Source: Cantharellus purpuraceus
Taxonomy: Eukaryota > Basidiomycota > Agaricomycetes > Cantharellales > Hydnaceae
DNA: 64,000 nucleotides
Reading direction: 5' to 3'
Assembly: GCA_025174535.1 (NCBI GenBank)
Contig: JALBUN010000049.1
Span: forward strand, 744,001-808,000
The translations under genes and the position numbers were made by a program. The notes under the pieces are model-generated. The model saw only the letters and a list, made by a program, of their open reading frames with translations. It was not told where the DNA came from and ran no database searches. Positions 1 to 11,483 of this stretch are shown here, piece after piece (the stretch's first letter is position 1; every line of letters begins with the position of its first letter).

Positions 1-103
1 AGACAGCAAGTGTATATCAGATACAACAACTGGAGAGCTGGATGGCAGACCGTGGGCGACCACTATTAACACCGATTCCATTCTACTGTAAAGAAAATCA
101 AAG

Positions 104-1248
104 TCACATTTTGTCTATCCTCACCCTCGCCTGCCCAATAGCTCTTAATATATTACTTCCTGCTGACTCTGGTAACTCAAAGACCGTCAGGATACGTCGA
201 ATGGCATCGCCATTCAGTAGCAGGCGAGGTTGAGACGAAGTGAATGGATGGCCTGTTGGTTCGGGGTGACTATTTTGAGAGGTAGGTGTGGGTTTCTCAT
301 CTGCAAGGGCTTGGGACAGGGCAGAAGATGCATAAACTTCATCAAGTCTAGGAGAAGGCTGAGGTAAGACGTGATTAGACGTGATTAGACTCTGCAGGTA
401 TTCGGAGGCCTTCCACGCTGCGTGGAGTTGTGGTAAGACTCGCGGTGTGTATTAGGTATGAAATAAGGGTACCTCGATAGTGCGACCACGCTCGCCATGC
501 TGCGTAGAAGAAAGGGAGATTTGGTATAACAGCTACATGCCAAGATCGAAGGTGAGATCACATCACGTTTTGGTATGAGAGCTTGGCTCACGGATGAGAG
601 CGAATGGAGCAGTCAGTGGAGCAATAATTAGCCATTTATAAAAACCTTTTCTGTGGTAAGGGGTTCGCCTGGCGAGTACCAATTGCATGTGCGGTAAGGG
701 TGATTTTGACTGATGCCCCAAGTCGACTGATGGAGGGTAATATATGGGGATCTATTCCGGTCATTTCAGAGCAATATGTTCATATACATACCATTAACAT
801 TGAAACGGCACCCACTTGTATTAGCGATTTTTCTTCCTCCGTGTTCCCTCGTCTCAGCTGTCCGATGCGGGGACCTAGTGATGGGTCAATCCCCTGTAGT
901 GATAGCTCCTCAAAATCTATTCGGTCAACAAGTTTTTCCCCATAGACAAATACCCTGCGCTTCATAACAAATATTCAGCCAGCCGCTGTATATTACATAT
1001 TGCTGAAGGCGTTTCCTAGCTGTGGAATCACATACCTTCCAGTTGCCCTGGGGAGCTTTTCCCCAACCTGCCCAAGTATCTGCTGCTTTATTCATAACTC
1101 TCTTAACAATGCTTTCCCCCCTTTTACCATCGGCTTTTTGTTCTGAGGGTGGTTGGAAATGATAATATGTCAAGGGTAAAACAGCATTGGATGGATGAGA
1201 ACTAGTCCTAGTTGCTCGTGTGGTTAGTGGTAACGCGATAATTCGCAT
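104..1248 (-). CDS. Mitochondrial K+/H+ exchange-related protein (Mit_KHE1 family)
   Basis: Inner-membrane protein of the family tied to potassium/proton exchange in mitochondria (yeast YDL183C type). I assembled it across about five exons on the minus strand. The start at 1248 is chosen because the family begins with MRIIALPLT, seen here exactly; an in-frame ATG lies 14 codons upstream at 1290. Exon 1 (1036-1248) ends in the conserved block TWAGWGKAPQGNWK. The next exon (from 959) gives YGEKLVDRIDFEELSLQGID. Later exons give IYYPPSVD, RRTPYHRKGFYKWLIIAPLT and NLPFFYAAWRAWSHYR, all family hallmarks, then AWKASEYLQSL and a C-terminal helix (RRILTVFELPESAGSNILRA) before TGA at 104. Every exon is open, so the gene looks intact. 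Family assignment is from memory of the conserved blocks; interior splice sites other than those given are approximate. Confidence 0.85.
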
Positions 1249-1776
1249 GCCACTCCAGCCGGCAACCATTGGATAAGACAATCGTGCCAAGTCCTACAGC
1301 GGACTGCACTGACTATCGCGTAGAGGATATGATGGTTCACTTCAACACAGACCTTCGGCACCATGATCCAGTAGTCTGGCGCAAGCAGCGCGCATTAAAA
1401 TCCTTTTGGAGTTGTGTATCTATTATCATGCAGTTATTGTATTGCCATGTCACCATACTAAGTGAACTAGTCAAAGATTGACTCGAAATCTAGTTTTAGC
1501 AAAAGGGTCCGCTAAACCTTCTCGGTACAGTGATCCGAGGATCCAACTAAAGTCTCAGACACGGATGGTATCCCTTCCACGCCCCTTCCATTTCAGCACG
1601 AGGATAGGCTGGAAAATAGAGCGGTTCACCTCTGCTTGGGGAATGAAACTCAACATGGGCAAGAGTGACTCTGTCCCAATCCAGGCAACATCAGCAGAGC
1701 GACTTGCAGTTGCCCAGAGCTTTGATGATCCACTTACATCTGCAGTCTTTTCTCAAGTGAAAGGGGACCGCCCTTC
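1249..1776. other. Intergenic region, no supported gene
   Basis: The stretch between two minus-strand genes. A plus-strand frame open from 1478 to 1846 contains WGMKLNMGKSD, loosely like the block after the catalytic motif in LINE-type reverse transcriptases. It is short, isolated and runs into the exon of the neighbouring minus-strand gene, so I do not call it a gene. Confidence 0.5.
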
Positions 1777-2118
1777 TCAATCATTAGCCATCTTTTTTAC
1801 TTCTTCCCGAGCTTTTCGTCGGCCTCCCATCATAAGCGTCACGTAATCTACGCCCCCTAAAACTGTCTCTTCATTTGTGCGCAAGCCCCTAGGTTCTTTG
1901 TTGCTATTCGCTGCCTGAGCCTTGGCCTTGAGATTGCTCGTGCGCTTGACCTGGCTTACAGACGCAGTAGCTTTGTGTTGCGTGCTGACTTGTGGTTTGG
2001 ATGTCGGCTGCGACGTCTTTTTCTTCGGCTGTATATCACACGCCTATGAGCACGACGACGAAAGGCTGAAGAGTATATCACTTACTATGCGCTTATGCAT
2101 TTTTGCGCTTCGACCCAT
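1777..2118 (-). CDS. Small basic MGRSAKMHKR protein, probably nucleolar
   Basis: A 94-residue protein in two exons: 2086-2118 (MGRSAKMHKRI) and 1777-2028, joined over a 57-base intron with GTAAGT donor and ATACAG acceptor, phase 0. Coding length is 285 bases, divisible by three. The product is very rich in Lys, Arg, Ser, Thr and Gln with no membrane segment. It ends in a denser block, VLGGVDYVTLMMGGRRKARE, which I take to be the conserved part. Short N-termini of the form MGRSAK.HKR are common in fungal nucleolar and ribosome-assembly proteins, but I know of no named function for this one. The gene was invisible as a single ORF because its first exon is only 33 bases long. Confidence 0.7.
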
Positions 2119-2478
2119 GGTTGAGATTGAGAAGGCCTTAGTGACACTTCAAATTGAAACTCCGCATTTACCATCCTTGATCTCATGATGTCACCTTAAT
2201 GATATTTCTATCATCAACTTAAAATCATTTGCAAGCTGCTGCACCGCAATGGATTGTTGTATGCCGGCAACGCAATCTCAGGATTCCTAGATGTTTATAA
2301 CACTACTCTTCATCTCTGGGACTAGTCACTTTCTGTAATATTTGTCTGGAATATCTACAACCCTTGGTCGTGATGCGCCATTGCAGCGACTTGGTAGGCC
2401 TAGAGGGCCGTCATGATCACCTCGAACAAAGGAGCAACACTACTCAAGGAGCTACACCGAAACATCAGTCAGACAGGC
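2119..2478. other. Intergenic spacer
   Basis: Spacer upstream of the MGRSAKMHKR gene and downstream of the complex I subunit gene. No coding frame, RNA gene or repeat recognised; it should hold the promoter of the first and the 3' UTR of the second. Confidence 0.5.
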
Positions 2479-4047
2479 TTAAGTATGTAAAGTGAAAGAT
2501 TTCACCGAAGCAGTACTTGCTCGCCTTTCTGCAGGAAGAACCAGGGGGCGACTATAATTTTCACTGAAACAATTGTCAGAGATGACCACGGCTGGGACGC
2601 CATAGAACTGGACTTACGCAGAGCGATATCGCTTAAGGTATTGGAGAGCAAATGTCTCAATCGCGTCAGGATCAACGCCCAATTTGCTCCAGTCGCCGGG
2701 AACCTCGGCCTCGCTCACATCGTTGACATACCTACGTTCAACTTCATCAGGACTTATCATGGGCCACCAAGCGACCTGGGAGACGCGTGCTAAGAGGGTT
2801 GCGACGCGTTTTGGAAGAGTAGGGGGGGAGGAAGGAGAGTTATAAGTAACGCTAGCGACCAATTCTAGCAACTCCTCGTATGTATACGTCTGAGGGCCAG
2901 GGAGAGAGTATATCTGTGGTTGAGGGGGAAGATCGATAAGGTTGTGCAGAGCTTGTGCAACATCCAGAACCTAGAATGAAGATGAGCATGCTGTTACACG
3001 CTGGCACAGCGTAGAAATAAGCTCACATGCGCTGGTCGAACTTTCGTCTGTCCATGATTGAGATGCCACCAAATGGACCAGACTACACGCAGAAAGAACA
3101 TGTTGCAGGTGACAAAGTATATACACCATCGAAAGAACGACTCACAAGCCATGTTATTGAGTAGCTTATCTTCATGCCCATACATTATTGCAGGCCTGAC
3201 TATGCTCGCATTTGCAAATTCTTGTCTAATTCTCTGTTCTCCCTCGTACTTTGTGCGGTAAAAGGCCGACTTGGATTCGGGTGAAGCATTGAGATGGGAG
3301 ACGTGCACGAAACGTGGAATTCCAAGCTCTGTGGCTAGTCGCGCCATCATTGCTGGGCCTTTCACATGGACATCTTCGTAAGAAAAATTCCTGAAACGGC
3401 GGTCAGGCCAAGTTTAGCGTAGCAGAAGCTGCAAGCACGCACTTCGTCTCATAATCTCTTCCAACCAGATTGTAGACAATGTCTGAGTGACGCATACATT
3501 CCACGGTTTGCTTCTCATCCCTTATGTCCCATTCCTAAAGTGCATGGGTGAACTGGCATGCCAATGCAGGGTGTCAATGCTTACAAGAGAGACAATCTGC
3601 CCCAAATCACCCATGACCTTCAAATGTCTTTTCTGGTCCTCTTCCCGGTATGGAACAACAACCTGTGTCCCTTCCTTGGCTGTCCGATCAGTGAGAGTCA
3701 GGATGAATATTCCAGGGATGAGAACTCAGTCATACCTAACTTATGTACTAGGTACCTCCCGAGGAAACCCGTACACCCGAAAACAGTTGCGACATGACCA
3801 GCTTACACAACATTAGGAGTGTGAAGCGAACGTAACGAGGACAACATACTGTCAGCACTGCGTCCGGGAACCCCGTACGCGATAGTGGGCTTGTCAGTAG
3901 AACCAAAGGTGGTCAAGTCGTGGAGTAATCGACGCTGGCTCACGCGTCATAATCAGCCTAGAGCGATAACAAAAGGGTGATGCTTACCGTCTGAGAGTGT
4001 GTTAGAACTGTGCGCACCCGTGGTGCGTTCCCTCTCAGGAAACTCAT
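2479..4047 (-). CDS. nuo-40: NADH:ubiquinone oxidoreductase 40 kDa subunit (NDUFA9/NUEM type)
   Basis: Accessory subunit of mitochondrial complex I with an atypical short-chain dehydrogenase fold that holds NADPH. The start at 4047 gives MSFLRGNAPRVRTVLTHSQT, a plausible mitochondrial targeting peptide. Successive exons give the nucleotide-binding loop TVFGCTGFLGRYLVHKL, then TQVVVPYREEDQKRHLKVMG, NLVGRDYETKNFSYEDVH, LGIPRFVHVSHLNA, YRTKYEGEQRIR (the YxxxK-like site) and ASIVRPAIMYG, all typical of the family. The C-terminal exon has WWPMISPDEVERRYVNDV. A GTAAGT donor after YRSA and a TTTCAG acceptor add a short last exon ending at 2479; if unspliced, translation stops at 2614. At least six introns. 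It is divergent from the SET gene, 96 bases between start codons. Confidence 0.9.
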
Positions 4048-4143
4048 CGCAAGCGGAGTGCAAGGAATGCAATAAGCGCCTTGGCCTTCAAGCGATTTCC
4101 ACCACTCCTCGTCTGGTCGGGCAACCCAAATGACTTGAGAGCA
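4048..4143. promoter_or_regulatory. Shared divergent promoter region
   Basis: Only 96 bases separate the start codons of the complex I subunit (minus) and the MYND-SET gene (plus), so both promoters and 5' UTRs must overlap here or run into each other's first exon. No TATA box is evident. Confidence 0.45.
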
Positions 4144-5663
4144 ATGTTGAACAGCCTCTCATCATTCCGTCTAACTCCTCATCCCACGGCACGCAGCCAA
4201 GCTGTGACGACCTCCTTATTACCTGCAGGCACAACCATCTTGTCCACTGAACCACTAGCCGCAGTGCTTATAGAATCAGAAAAGGGTCAGCGTTGCGACT
4301 TTTGTTTTCGCGTACGGAAAGGGCTTCATCGATGTACTGGCTGCAAGCAATATTGTTACTGTGACTTGACCTGTGCGAATATCCTTTTCTGAGGCTAAAT
4401 AATAAGGTGACCTTCGCTCTCGACACAATTAGGTCAAATGAAGGCATGGAGAGCCAATCATCGACGCTTATGCAGGAATTTACCGGGATATCTGGGCTCC
4501 ACCTCATACCTACGTCTTTCGCCGCCAGAGCGAGCCCACTCTCTCCTGCTAGCCCATTTACTTGCGGAGCACGCGAAAGCCCTCTGGTCAACATTTTCGA
4601 AACAGCAGTTTTCATCTGAGGATATCTCCAACCCAATAACTGTGCTATTATCCTTACTTCCGCGAAATGACAATGAGCACATGCCTGACCTTCCGCCTTT
4701 GGACGGAGCTCCTAAGTCGCTGGTCAAATTTCTATCCTGCCGTTTCGGAAATAACAATTTCACGATCCATTCATCGAGAATGGATGTCTTTGCTCATGGT
4801 ATCTTTCCATTAGCCAGTCGATGTCTCAATCACTCATGTGTCCCATCCGCTGTGCCTGTATACATCATGTCCCCGAAGTCAACGACTGTCAAGATGAAAA
4901 TCCAACTTATTCGCAACATGAGAGAAGGGGAAGAGGTGAAGGTTCTCACTTTTTTATTATCGAAAAAACTAACATTCTTGTAAATTAGATCACCATACCG
5001 TATATAGACCCAGCTCTTCCTTACTCTTCTCGTCAACGCGACTTGAATATCACATATGGTTTTACCTGCACATGTTCGCTGTGTCAGCGTACTAACCTTA
5101 GAGCCCCTGGATCCTTTGTCCCTCCATCCGAGCTCGCAGAGTTCGAGACTCGCCTATGCGAAGGCGTGTTAACATCTTTACTCCAGGACGATGCACATAT
5201 CGAGTCTGCGAAACTGAGAGAGGAATTTCTTCCTGCATTTCATCCCTCCTACCTTCCATCACTAACGGAAGTATTCAGCCGTACCTCCCACGATGGACCG
5301 TACGACTTGGCAGTCCAAAAAGGATCCACATTACTGGCTCTGTATTGTCTCATTTACCCAGCGAATTACCCCTTGATAGGCCAGTCTCCGAAACCTGATT
5401 CAATTCGACTCACATCTCATGCTGCCGGTGTTTTGCAAGCAGGTTTACATGCCCTGGAACTTGCTAAGACTTACTGGAATGCATACCTCACAAATGTGAT
5501 ATCTCGACCATCATTGCAGCAATTAGTAGCCTGTCTATCATTCGCCGAACGAACCTTCTTTGTTCTATTCGGGCGCACTGAAGAAGCGACAGACGATGAT
5601 AAAGAACCTGCTGAAGAGCTGAGGTCGCTGAGGAAATTAGTCAAATTGGAATTGGAATACTAG
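4144..5663 (+). CDS. MYND-type zinc finger and SET-domain protein (SMYD/SET5-like)
   Basis: Predicted protein lysine methyltransferase. Three exons: 4144-4372, 4433-4935 and 4989-5663 (introns of 60 and 53 bases), giving 468 residues. The ATG at 4144 is the first in frame. The N-terminal SET half (SLLPAGTTILSTEPLAAVL) is split by a MYND zinc finger beginning CDFCFRVRKGLHRCTGC; splicing restores its end as CDLTCQMKAWRANHRRLC. The core SET motif is ASRCLNHSCVPSAVPVY (the NHSC cofactor/substrate block), followed by RNMREGEEITIPYIDPALPY with the conserved Tyr, and a post-SET Cys cluster TYGFTCTCSLC. The C-terminal part is helical, as in SMYD proteins. The split SET-MYND-SET order matches SMYD/SET5 rather than histone H3K4/K9/K36 enzymes. 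Substrate unknown. Confidence 0.88.
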
Positions 5664-6934
5664 TATGACACGAGATCTTGACATTTTACAGAACTTTACT
5701 TGAAAGATTTGGCAATTCTGCTTGGCACTCCAATCTTGGCACTCTTCCATGTGAGCGCAAACACCCATTAACGGGCGTTGAAGATTACCTTGCGAGGGGC
5801 TGTGAGCATCCTTCCCTTCGGTTAATCGCGTCGTTGCAACTTAAGAGTCCTGCACGCTTCATGGGTCAAGCACTCACGTTGAAACACCACATCGACATAC
5901 ATGGGCTGCATATTTGATCAAGTATGGATCTCTGCATAGTCACCGGTCGCCCTTCAGCAACGGAAAGTATTCCTTAACATTAGTAGAGGAGCCTGGGTCC
6001 ACTTTCAAAGGGGCTATCGAACTACTCCGAAGACAAGAACAACTTTCCGCTTTATGTGAGTATTGTCTTCCTCTAGAAAGGAACTATAACAACAGTCAAT
6101 CATTACTGCATGCTTGAACTGACTGGTGAGCTTCATTCAGCCTGGAGCAATAAGCAGAGTCGATCACGCTGCCGAAGAGAGATGGGGGAGTGGTGGGGAA
6201 GGTCAATCAATCAATCGTTCAGACGTTTTGATCTTGATCAAATCTCATCTGAGGACCAAGAACTTTTGTTGTCAGGAATCTCAGCTGTAGCTCTAGCCTC
6301 TGGCAATTATCAATCAAGACACTAACCAATCATGCCCAGAAAAGTTGCATACGAGCTGAAACATGGGGGTGAATAGGCAAACGCCGAGGAGTTCAGGTGC
6401 GACAATGTGTGGGAGTCGCTGGTCTAGCGAGTCATGGACGATGACCTCAAAGTCACAGGAAATAGGTGCCGGTGCTAGCATCTGAGATCTTGAAAGTTAG
6501 GCATCGGTACTTTGGTTTCAGTTTCCAGTAATAAATCTGGAGAGAACAGCGAGAAATAAACGCAGGCAGTCGACACGGAGTTAGTGTCACGAAGAAGAGA
6601 GAGAATTGAATTCGATGGGTCCGCCTGATCAGATAAGCCATGCGGACGCCTTTTTGAATTAAAAGAACTCTTTCACTTGTATCCAGTCACTTACATCACT
6701 CCTTATATAGCAATCTGTCTGCGACCATGATGGCGATACAGGAGAGCTCAAGAACATGTACGAGTCTTGAACCCATAAATAAGGCCTTCAAGTTCCGCCA
6801 CAAGCTACGCGCCGGAACATCTCCAGCGCCCTCCTTCGTTTCCGTGGATTCTCCTTGGTCGCATTCTTTCACTCTGAACCCTTTCTTCTTTGTACACCTC
6901 TTCGCTCTTCCGTGAATATTACCACCACACAACC
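5664..6934. other. Gene-free stretch
   Basis: 1.27 kb between the SET gene and the NDK-like gene. Only three short plus-strand frames (5678-6325) that neither join by good splice sites nor resemble a known family. The last ~200 bases, pyrimidine-rich just before the ATG at 6935, should be the promoter and 5' UTR of the next gene. Confidence 0.5.
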
Positions 6935-8549
6935 ATGGCTGATGCGTCGCCCTTAAACGCTGGAAGTTTTCCTACCCGCACTGTGGCAATCATCAAGCCC
7001 CATGGTGCGTATCTGCCCACTGTTTCACGGCCCTACTGTTCATTACTAGGCAGCACTACCCCATCGTCTTGATATTGAACGTCGCATCACCGAATCCGGA
7101 TTTGAGATTGCGAAAGAAAGGCAGATGATGTTTCGCGAGAACGACAGGGATGTTGAAGAGCTCTTTGGTGTAAACAACGCGATTTCTCTTGCAGAGTGGG
7201 TGTTAGATCTCCAAATGACCATACCATACTCATGTCTCGAAAAGAGGTCCATGCTGGGTGTATGTTTTGGAGAGACGACGCGCCGTCGAAGTCTTGAAGA
7301 CTCTAATGGGGGACGAGGATCCGGATATTGCACGTCAATCGAATGCAAACTCCATCCGCGCTCTGTATGGCACATCCCCGCACGATAATGCACTGATAGG
7401 CTCTCCCGACAACACCACAGCAGAGCAGCAGATATCTATCTTGTTTGCCAGCTCACCACCATTCCGGGCTACCGATCTCCCTGACTCTCCTTCGCTTGTT
7501 GGAAACACCGGATCCTTACGCTCTATAACATCTAGTATACTCTCAGCCTTAAACCGTGAGAACGGTGACAATGGCTTGGTAAAGAGCACCTCACAGTCAC
7601 CAGTTTCTGGAAAGGCGACATCAACCACTGGCCATTCTTCTAAAGGAAGATCCACGGGGAGTAGCTTTCGTGCACGCCCAATTCCTGCTACTAATGCTGC
7701 ACCGTCAATTGAGCCTCGTTTATCTCGCGCTGCTGCGCTACGTGCGGGCCTTGTGCAACCCAGTGTCTCTATCTGGCACGAAGGTCCTCGCGATGCGATA
7801 TCAAAGGAGGAGCACGACCGTACTTTTGCCAATGTGCCAGGTCACAAGCGCTCTGAGACCATCACGGTCGCGTCTACCGCGCCACCTGTGGTGGCCCCAC
7901 GCATGACCAGGGCAGCCTCACTGAGACAAGGCATCAAAGAGCCTTCTCCTACTAAACTACGAGTACGAAATGTCGAAGCTGAAAAGAAAACATTTGAGGG
8001 TGTACCAGGTCATCGACGCAGGGAGACACTGCAAGTGGCCAGTGTGCAGGCACCCACAGTTGCGCCTCGCATCAACAGGACCGCTGCCTTGAGAGCAGAG
8101 AAGGACAAGCCTCCCCCAAGCTCCTACATGTGTGCGTGCCTTATATTGCCTTTTCGACACATTTACTGAAACGCCCTACCGCTATAGTCCGTGCCCCTTC
8201 TACGCAGGCACCATCTGTTACATCCCTTACTGATTCGCGTCGTCCAAGCTCTCGTTCATCCATGTCTTCTCAAGTTATGCCGTCTGCTACCTCCCGCCGT
8301 CCCAGTACAGCACCGGCACCAAGCGCACGTCCTGCTTCAGCTACGCTGTCACGCACATCTTCCAATGTTTCTGCGAAACTGTCACCTCCTAAACGCGCCG
8401 CGTCTACTGTCCCCGTTGAGCCTCCCGCGTCGATCGGCAAGCCCACGATCGAGCCTCGACAGAATAGGAGCGCTCTACTCAGGGCAAAGAAATTGGAAAG
8501 CGCCCGTGATGGAAGCGGCAAGATCAACGGGCGACCTGTCTTCGTCTGA
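6935..8549 (+). CDS. NDK-like pseudoenzyme with repeat-bearing disordered tail
   Basis: 486 residues from four exons (introns 7005-7053, 7196-7244, 8132-8187; coding sum divisible by three). Residues about 10-170 are a nucleoside diphosphate kinase fold: TVAIIKPHALPHRLDIERRI, SLAEGPCWVYVLERRRAVEV, LMGDEDPDIAR, SIRALYG. The catalytic His normally in NxxHGSDS is absent; the site reads DNALIGSPDN, so no phosphohistidine can form as in true NDKs. The C-terminal ~300 residues are Ser/Pro/Arg/Ala-rich and disordered. They hold four copies of [IV][EA]PRxxRxAxLR (about 7711, 7893, 8062 and 8446) and two of PGHxRxETxxVAS just before copies 2 and 3. Role unknown; a scaffold or regulator is more likely than an enzyme. 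Confidence 0.85.
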
Positions 8550-9017
8550 CCACAATATGCAGACTGCTACCACTCGATTATCGATCTACATGCTAAATGC
8601 TTATCCCTTTGGCTCACATGGTGTCCTTGTATATCAAGACGCGCAGGCGCTACCCTATACCTGCTTTTCGTTCTTTCTTCATTTATCGTTGTCATATGCT
8701 GTGGCTCTGCACCCTAGGCTGCCGTTCCTTCCAACTCCCACTGCTTTTTTGACTCGTCCATTCAGGACGGTGTTGTACCATTGATTAAGTGCTATTTGAG
8801 AACATGTGCAATTGTCCATTGCCCGGTCCACCAACGTCGTTGAACTAAGTCACGTCCTGTTATGTCTGACACGCTGGATTCACCGGTAGCAATTGATTTC
8901 GGACCTCGTTTCGGGTCATCACATAAGCCAGCTCCCCCCTGATGTCATCGTACGGTACTATTTCTCCGGCTATTAAAGATGGGTATGTCTTCTTAAACAC
9001 AGGACGAATACCTGACA
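8550..9017. other. Intergenic region before pyruvate decarboxylase
   Basis: 3' UTR of the NDK-like gene and promoter of the PDC gene. An upstream ATG at 8862 opens a 26-codon frame that stops before the PDC start; it could be an upstream ORF but I have no transcript evidence. Confidence 0.45.
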
Positions 9018-11483
9018 ATGACAACGAAGGAGCAGGAAGAGATCACGATTGGTCAATATCTTTTGAACCGTCTTGGGCAACTCCATGTCAAAGTTTGTCG
9101 AGTCATGTCTCCTACGTCCGCGTCTTGATCGATGATCCTTTAAATATTTGCAGTCCATGTTTGGAGTCCCGGGTGACTTCAATCTTGGATTCTTGGTGAG
9201 CTCCGTCTTGTGTGCTTTTTGAGTGAGACGAACGCTCCTGTAGGATTTGGTAGAGGATCATGAAAGTATTGACTGGGTCGGCAATTGGTAAATTGCACTT
9301 GGATTAAGGGTTCTCGTCATTCTAATTGTTTCAGCAACGAACTCAATGCAGCATATGCTGCCGACGGGTTTGCCAGGGTGGCACAGTCAGTCAACAGCCG
9401 TAGCATTGGAGTGGTGACTACCACGTCAGCTCTACATAGTACGAACAATACCTGGTCTGATATGATATGCATACATGCATAGATTCGGGGTCGGAGAGCT
9501 CAGTGCTATCAACGGTATCGCTGGAGGTGTGCCCCGACTTCAGCCGGCTTGCCTATACTGACCCAACCTAGCGTTCTCTGAGCATATTCCGGTTCTGCAT
9601 ATTGTGGGGGTCCCTAGTACCGTGCAACAGAAGACGAGACCCCTGCTGCATCACACCTTGGGAAACGGGAGGTACGCTTCATACCTCTGCATGTGAATGC
9701 TGGCTTAGATGCGTCTAGATTTGACGCATATACGAAGGCTGCGGTACAATTCACCGCGTCTCAAGCTATCCTGAAGGACACACAAACGGCCGCAGCTCAG
9801 ATTGACAGAATCCTCCGTGAGTGCGTGCTCTGGGTACGTAAATCCGTTCACTTCTACGAGTTTCATGTCAATCCACATCATAGGCACGGCCTGTGTACTT
9901 AACCCTGCCTACTGATCTTGTCTACGCCAAGATCCCCTCTGCTCCCTTGCAGACTCCTCTGGACTTGGACCTCCCGCCCAACGATGAGGACACTGAGAAG
10001 TATGTCTTGGACGAAATCGTCAAACGCATCGATGAAGCGGACGGTGATGTCGCTGTACTGGTGGACGCATGCGCCATCAGGCATGGAGTGGTACAGGAAC
10101 TCCACCAACTGATGCACACTACTGAGTTCCCAATTTACTCGGCTCCTATGGGAAAATCCATAGTACCTGAGGACTACGAGCGTTTTGGAGGGGTCTGTGC
10201 AGTTTTCTGCCAAAAGACGTTGTGCTGACGAAACTCTAGATCTACAACGGTGCCAACACCAAGCCTGCTATTTTGGACAAGGTTGAATCAGCAAAATTGA
10301 TCATCTCGGTTGGAGCCCTTAAGAGTGATTTCAACACCGGTAATTTCACCTACCATGTCCCTCTTAATGCTACTATCGAGGTAGGGTATAATCAACTCAG
10401 TCAAACAGAACCTAAACCCGGCATCAGCTGCATTCTGACCACACCAAGATCGGATATGCGATTTTCCCGGATATCAAGATGAAACATTTGATCCCTAAAT
10501 TAACACACCGTCTCAAAGGGTACAGCTCGAAAGGTCGCCAAGTTAGCATCCCCGAGTGGAGGAACGTCGTGCCACAAGAGACCAATGATGTGATCACCCA
10601 TGCATGGCTGTGGTCCAAGATGGGTTCCTTCCTCAAGCCAAAAGACGTGGTTGTTGCTGAAACGGGTAAGGGACTTTTGATTAACCAATGGGCAGTTCAT
10701 CGAATTGATACACCTGATAGGAACATCGTCCTTTGGTGCTTTGGAGATTGTTTTTCCGCGTGACACAATTTACGTCTCTCAGGTACTCTGGGGAAGTATT
10801 GGTTGGACAGTGGGTGGGTATATGTTCAATTGTAAAGGAGTCAAGGCTTTTAATTCGTGTTCAGGCAGTACTCTTGGTGCTGCACTCGCAGCCAAGCAAA
10901 GGGGTCTCGGCAAAACCTGTTTATTTGTCGGCGACGGTAGTCTGTAAGCTCCTTTAACTCTGAGGAAAACTGACTGCTCAATCGCATCCCAGGCAACTCA
11001 CTGTGCAAGAATTATCAACAATGATCAAAGAAAACGTTAAGCCTATAGTCTTTGTCCTCAATAACAAAGGGTATACAGTTGAACGATATCTGCATGGTAG
11101 AGAGCGGTGAGTCGGGAACCATGAAGCTCAGGTTTTGCAATCTCACCACCTGCATAGAAAATACAATGACATCGCCGACTGGTAAGGCTGCCTCTGTGTC
11201 ATGGAGCTGCTCACTTATACCGTTGTCTAGGAAATGGGTTTCTCTCTTGTCCACGCTTGGCGGGATTGAGGGTGAGACCTGTCGTTCATACACAGTTCGC
11301 ACCAAGGAGGAGCTTTCGACACTGCTGAAGGATGAAAAGTTCGGCAAGGCAGACATGATACAATTGGTGGAACTCATCATGGACAAGTTCGATGCCCCCG
11401 AGATGCTGAAGAGAGGGGCCCAGTTGAGTAAGATGGCTAATTGTTATACTCCTGAGAGCGAGTCTTGGGCGCGAGAGGTTTGA
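9018..11483 (+). CDS. pdc: Pyruvate decarboxylase
   Basis: Thiamine-diphosphate enzyme that turns pyruvate into acetaldehyde and CO2 in the cytosol, the first step of ethanol fermentation. Split by about 14 introns; the start [20 protein letters not shown] matches the family's first conserved block. Splicing gives [17 protein letters not shown], then [17 protein letters not shown] with the catalytic Glu, LLHHTLGNG with the HH pair, and [13 protein letters not shown]. The ThDP/Mg site is [15 protein letters not shown] followed by [16 protein letters not shown]. The C-terminus runs [12 protein letters not shown]. All expected blocks are present, so the enzyme should be active. The large intron number is common in basidiomycete housekeeping genes. 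Confidence 0.93.

Noticed and set aside
8862..8941. ATG at 8862 as the start of pyruvate decarboxylase
   Set aside because: Its frame stops after 26 codons and no splice pair links it to the enzyme; the ATG at 9018 leads directly into the conserved EEITIG block.
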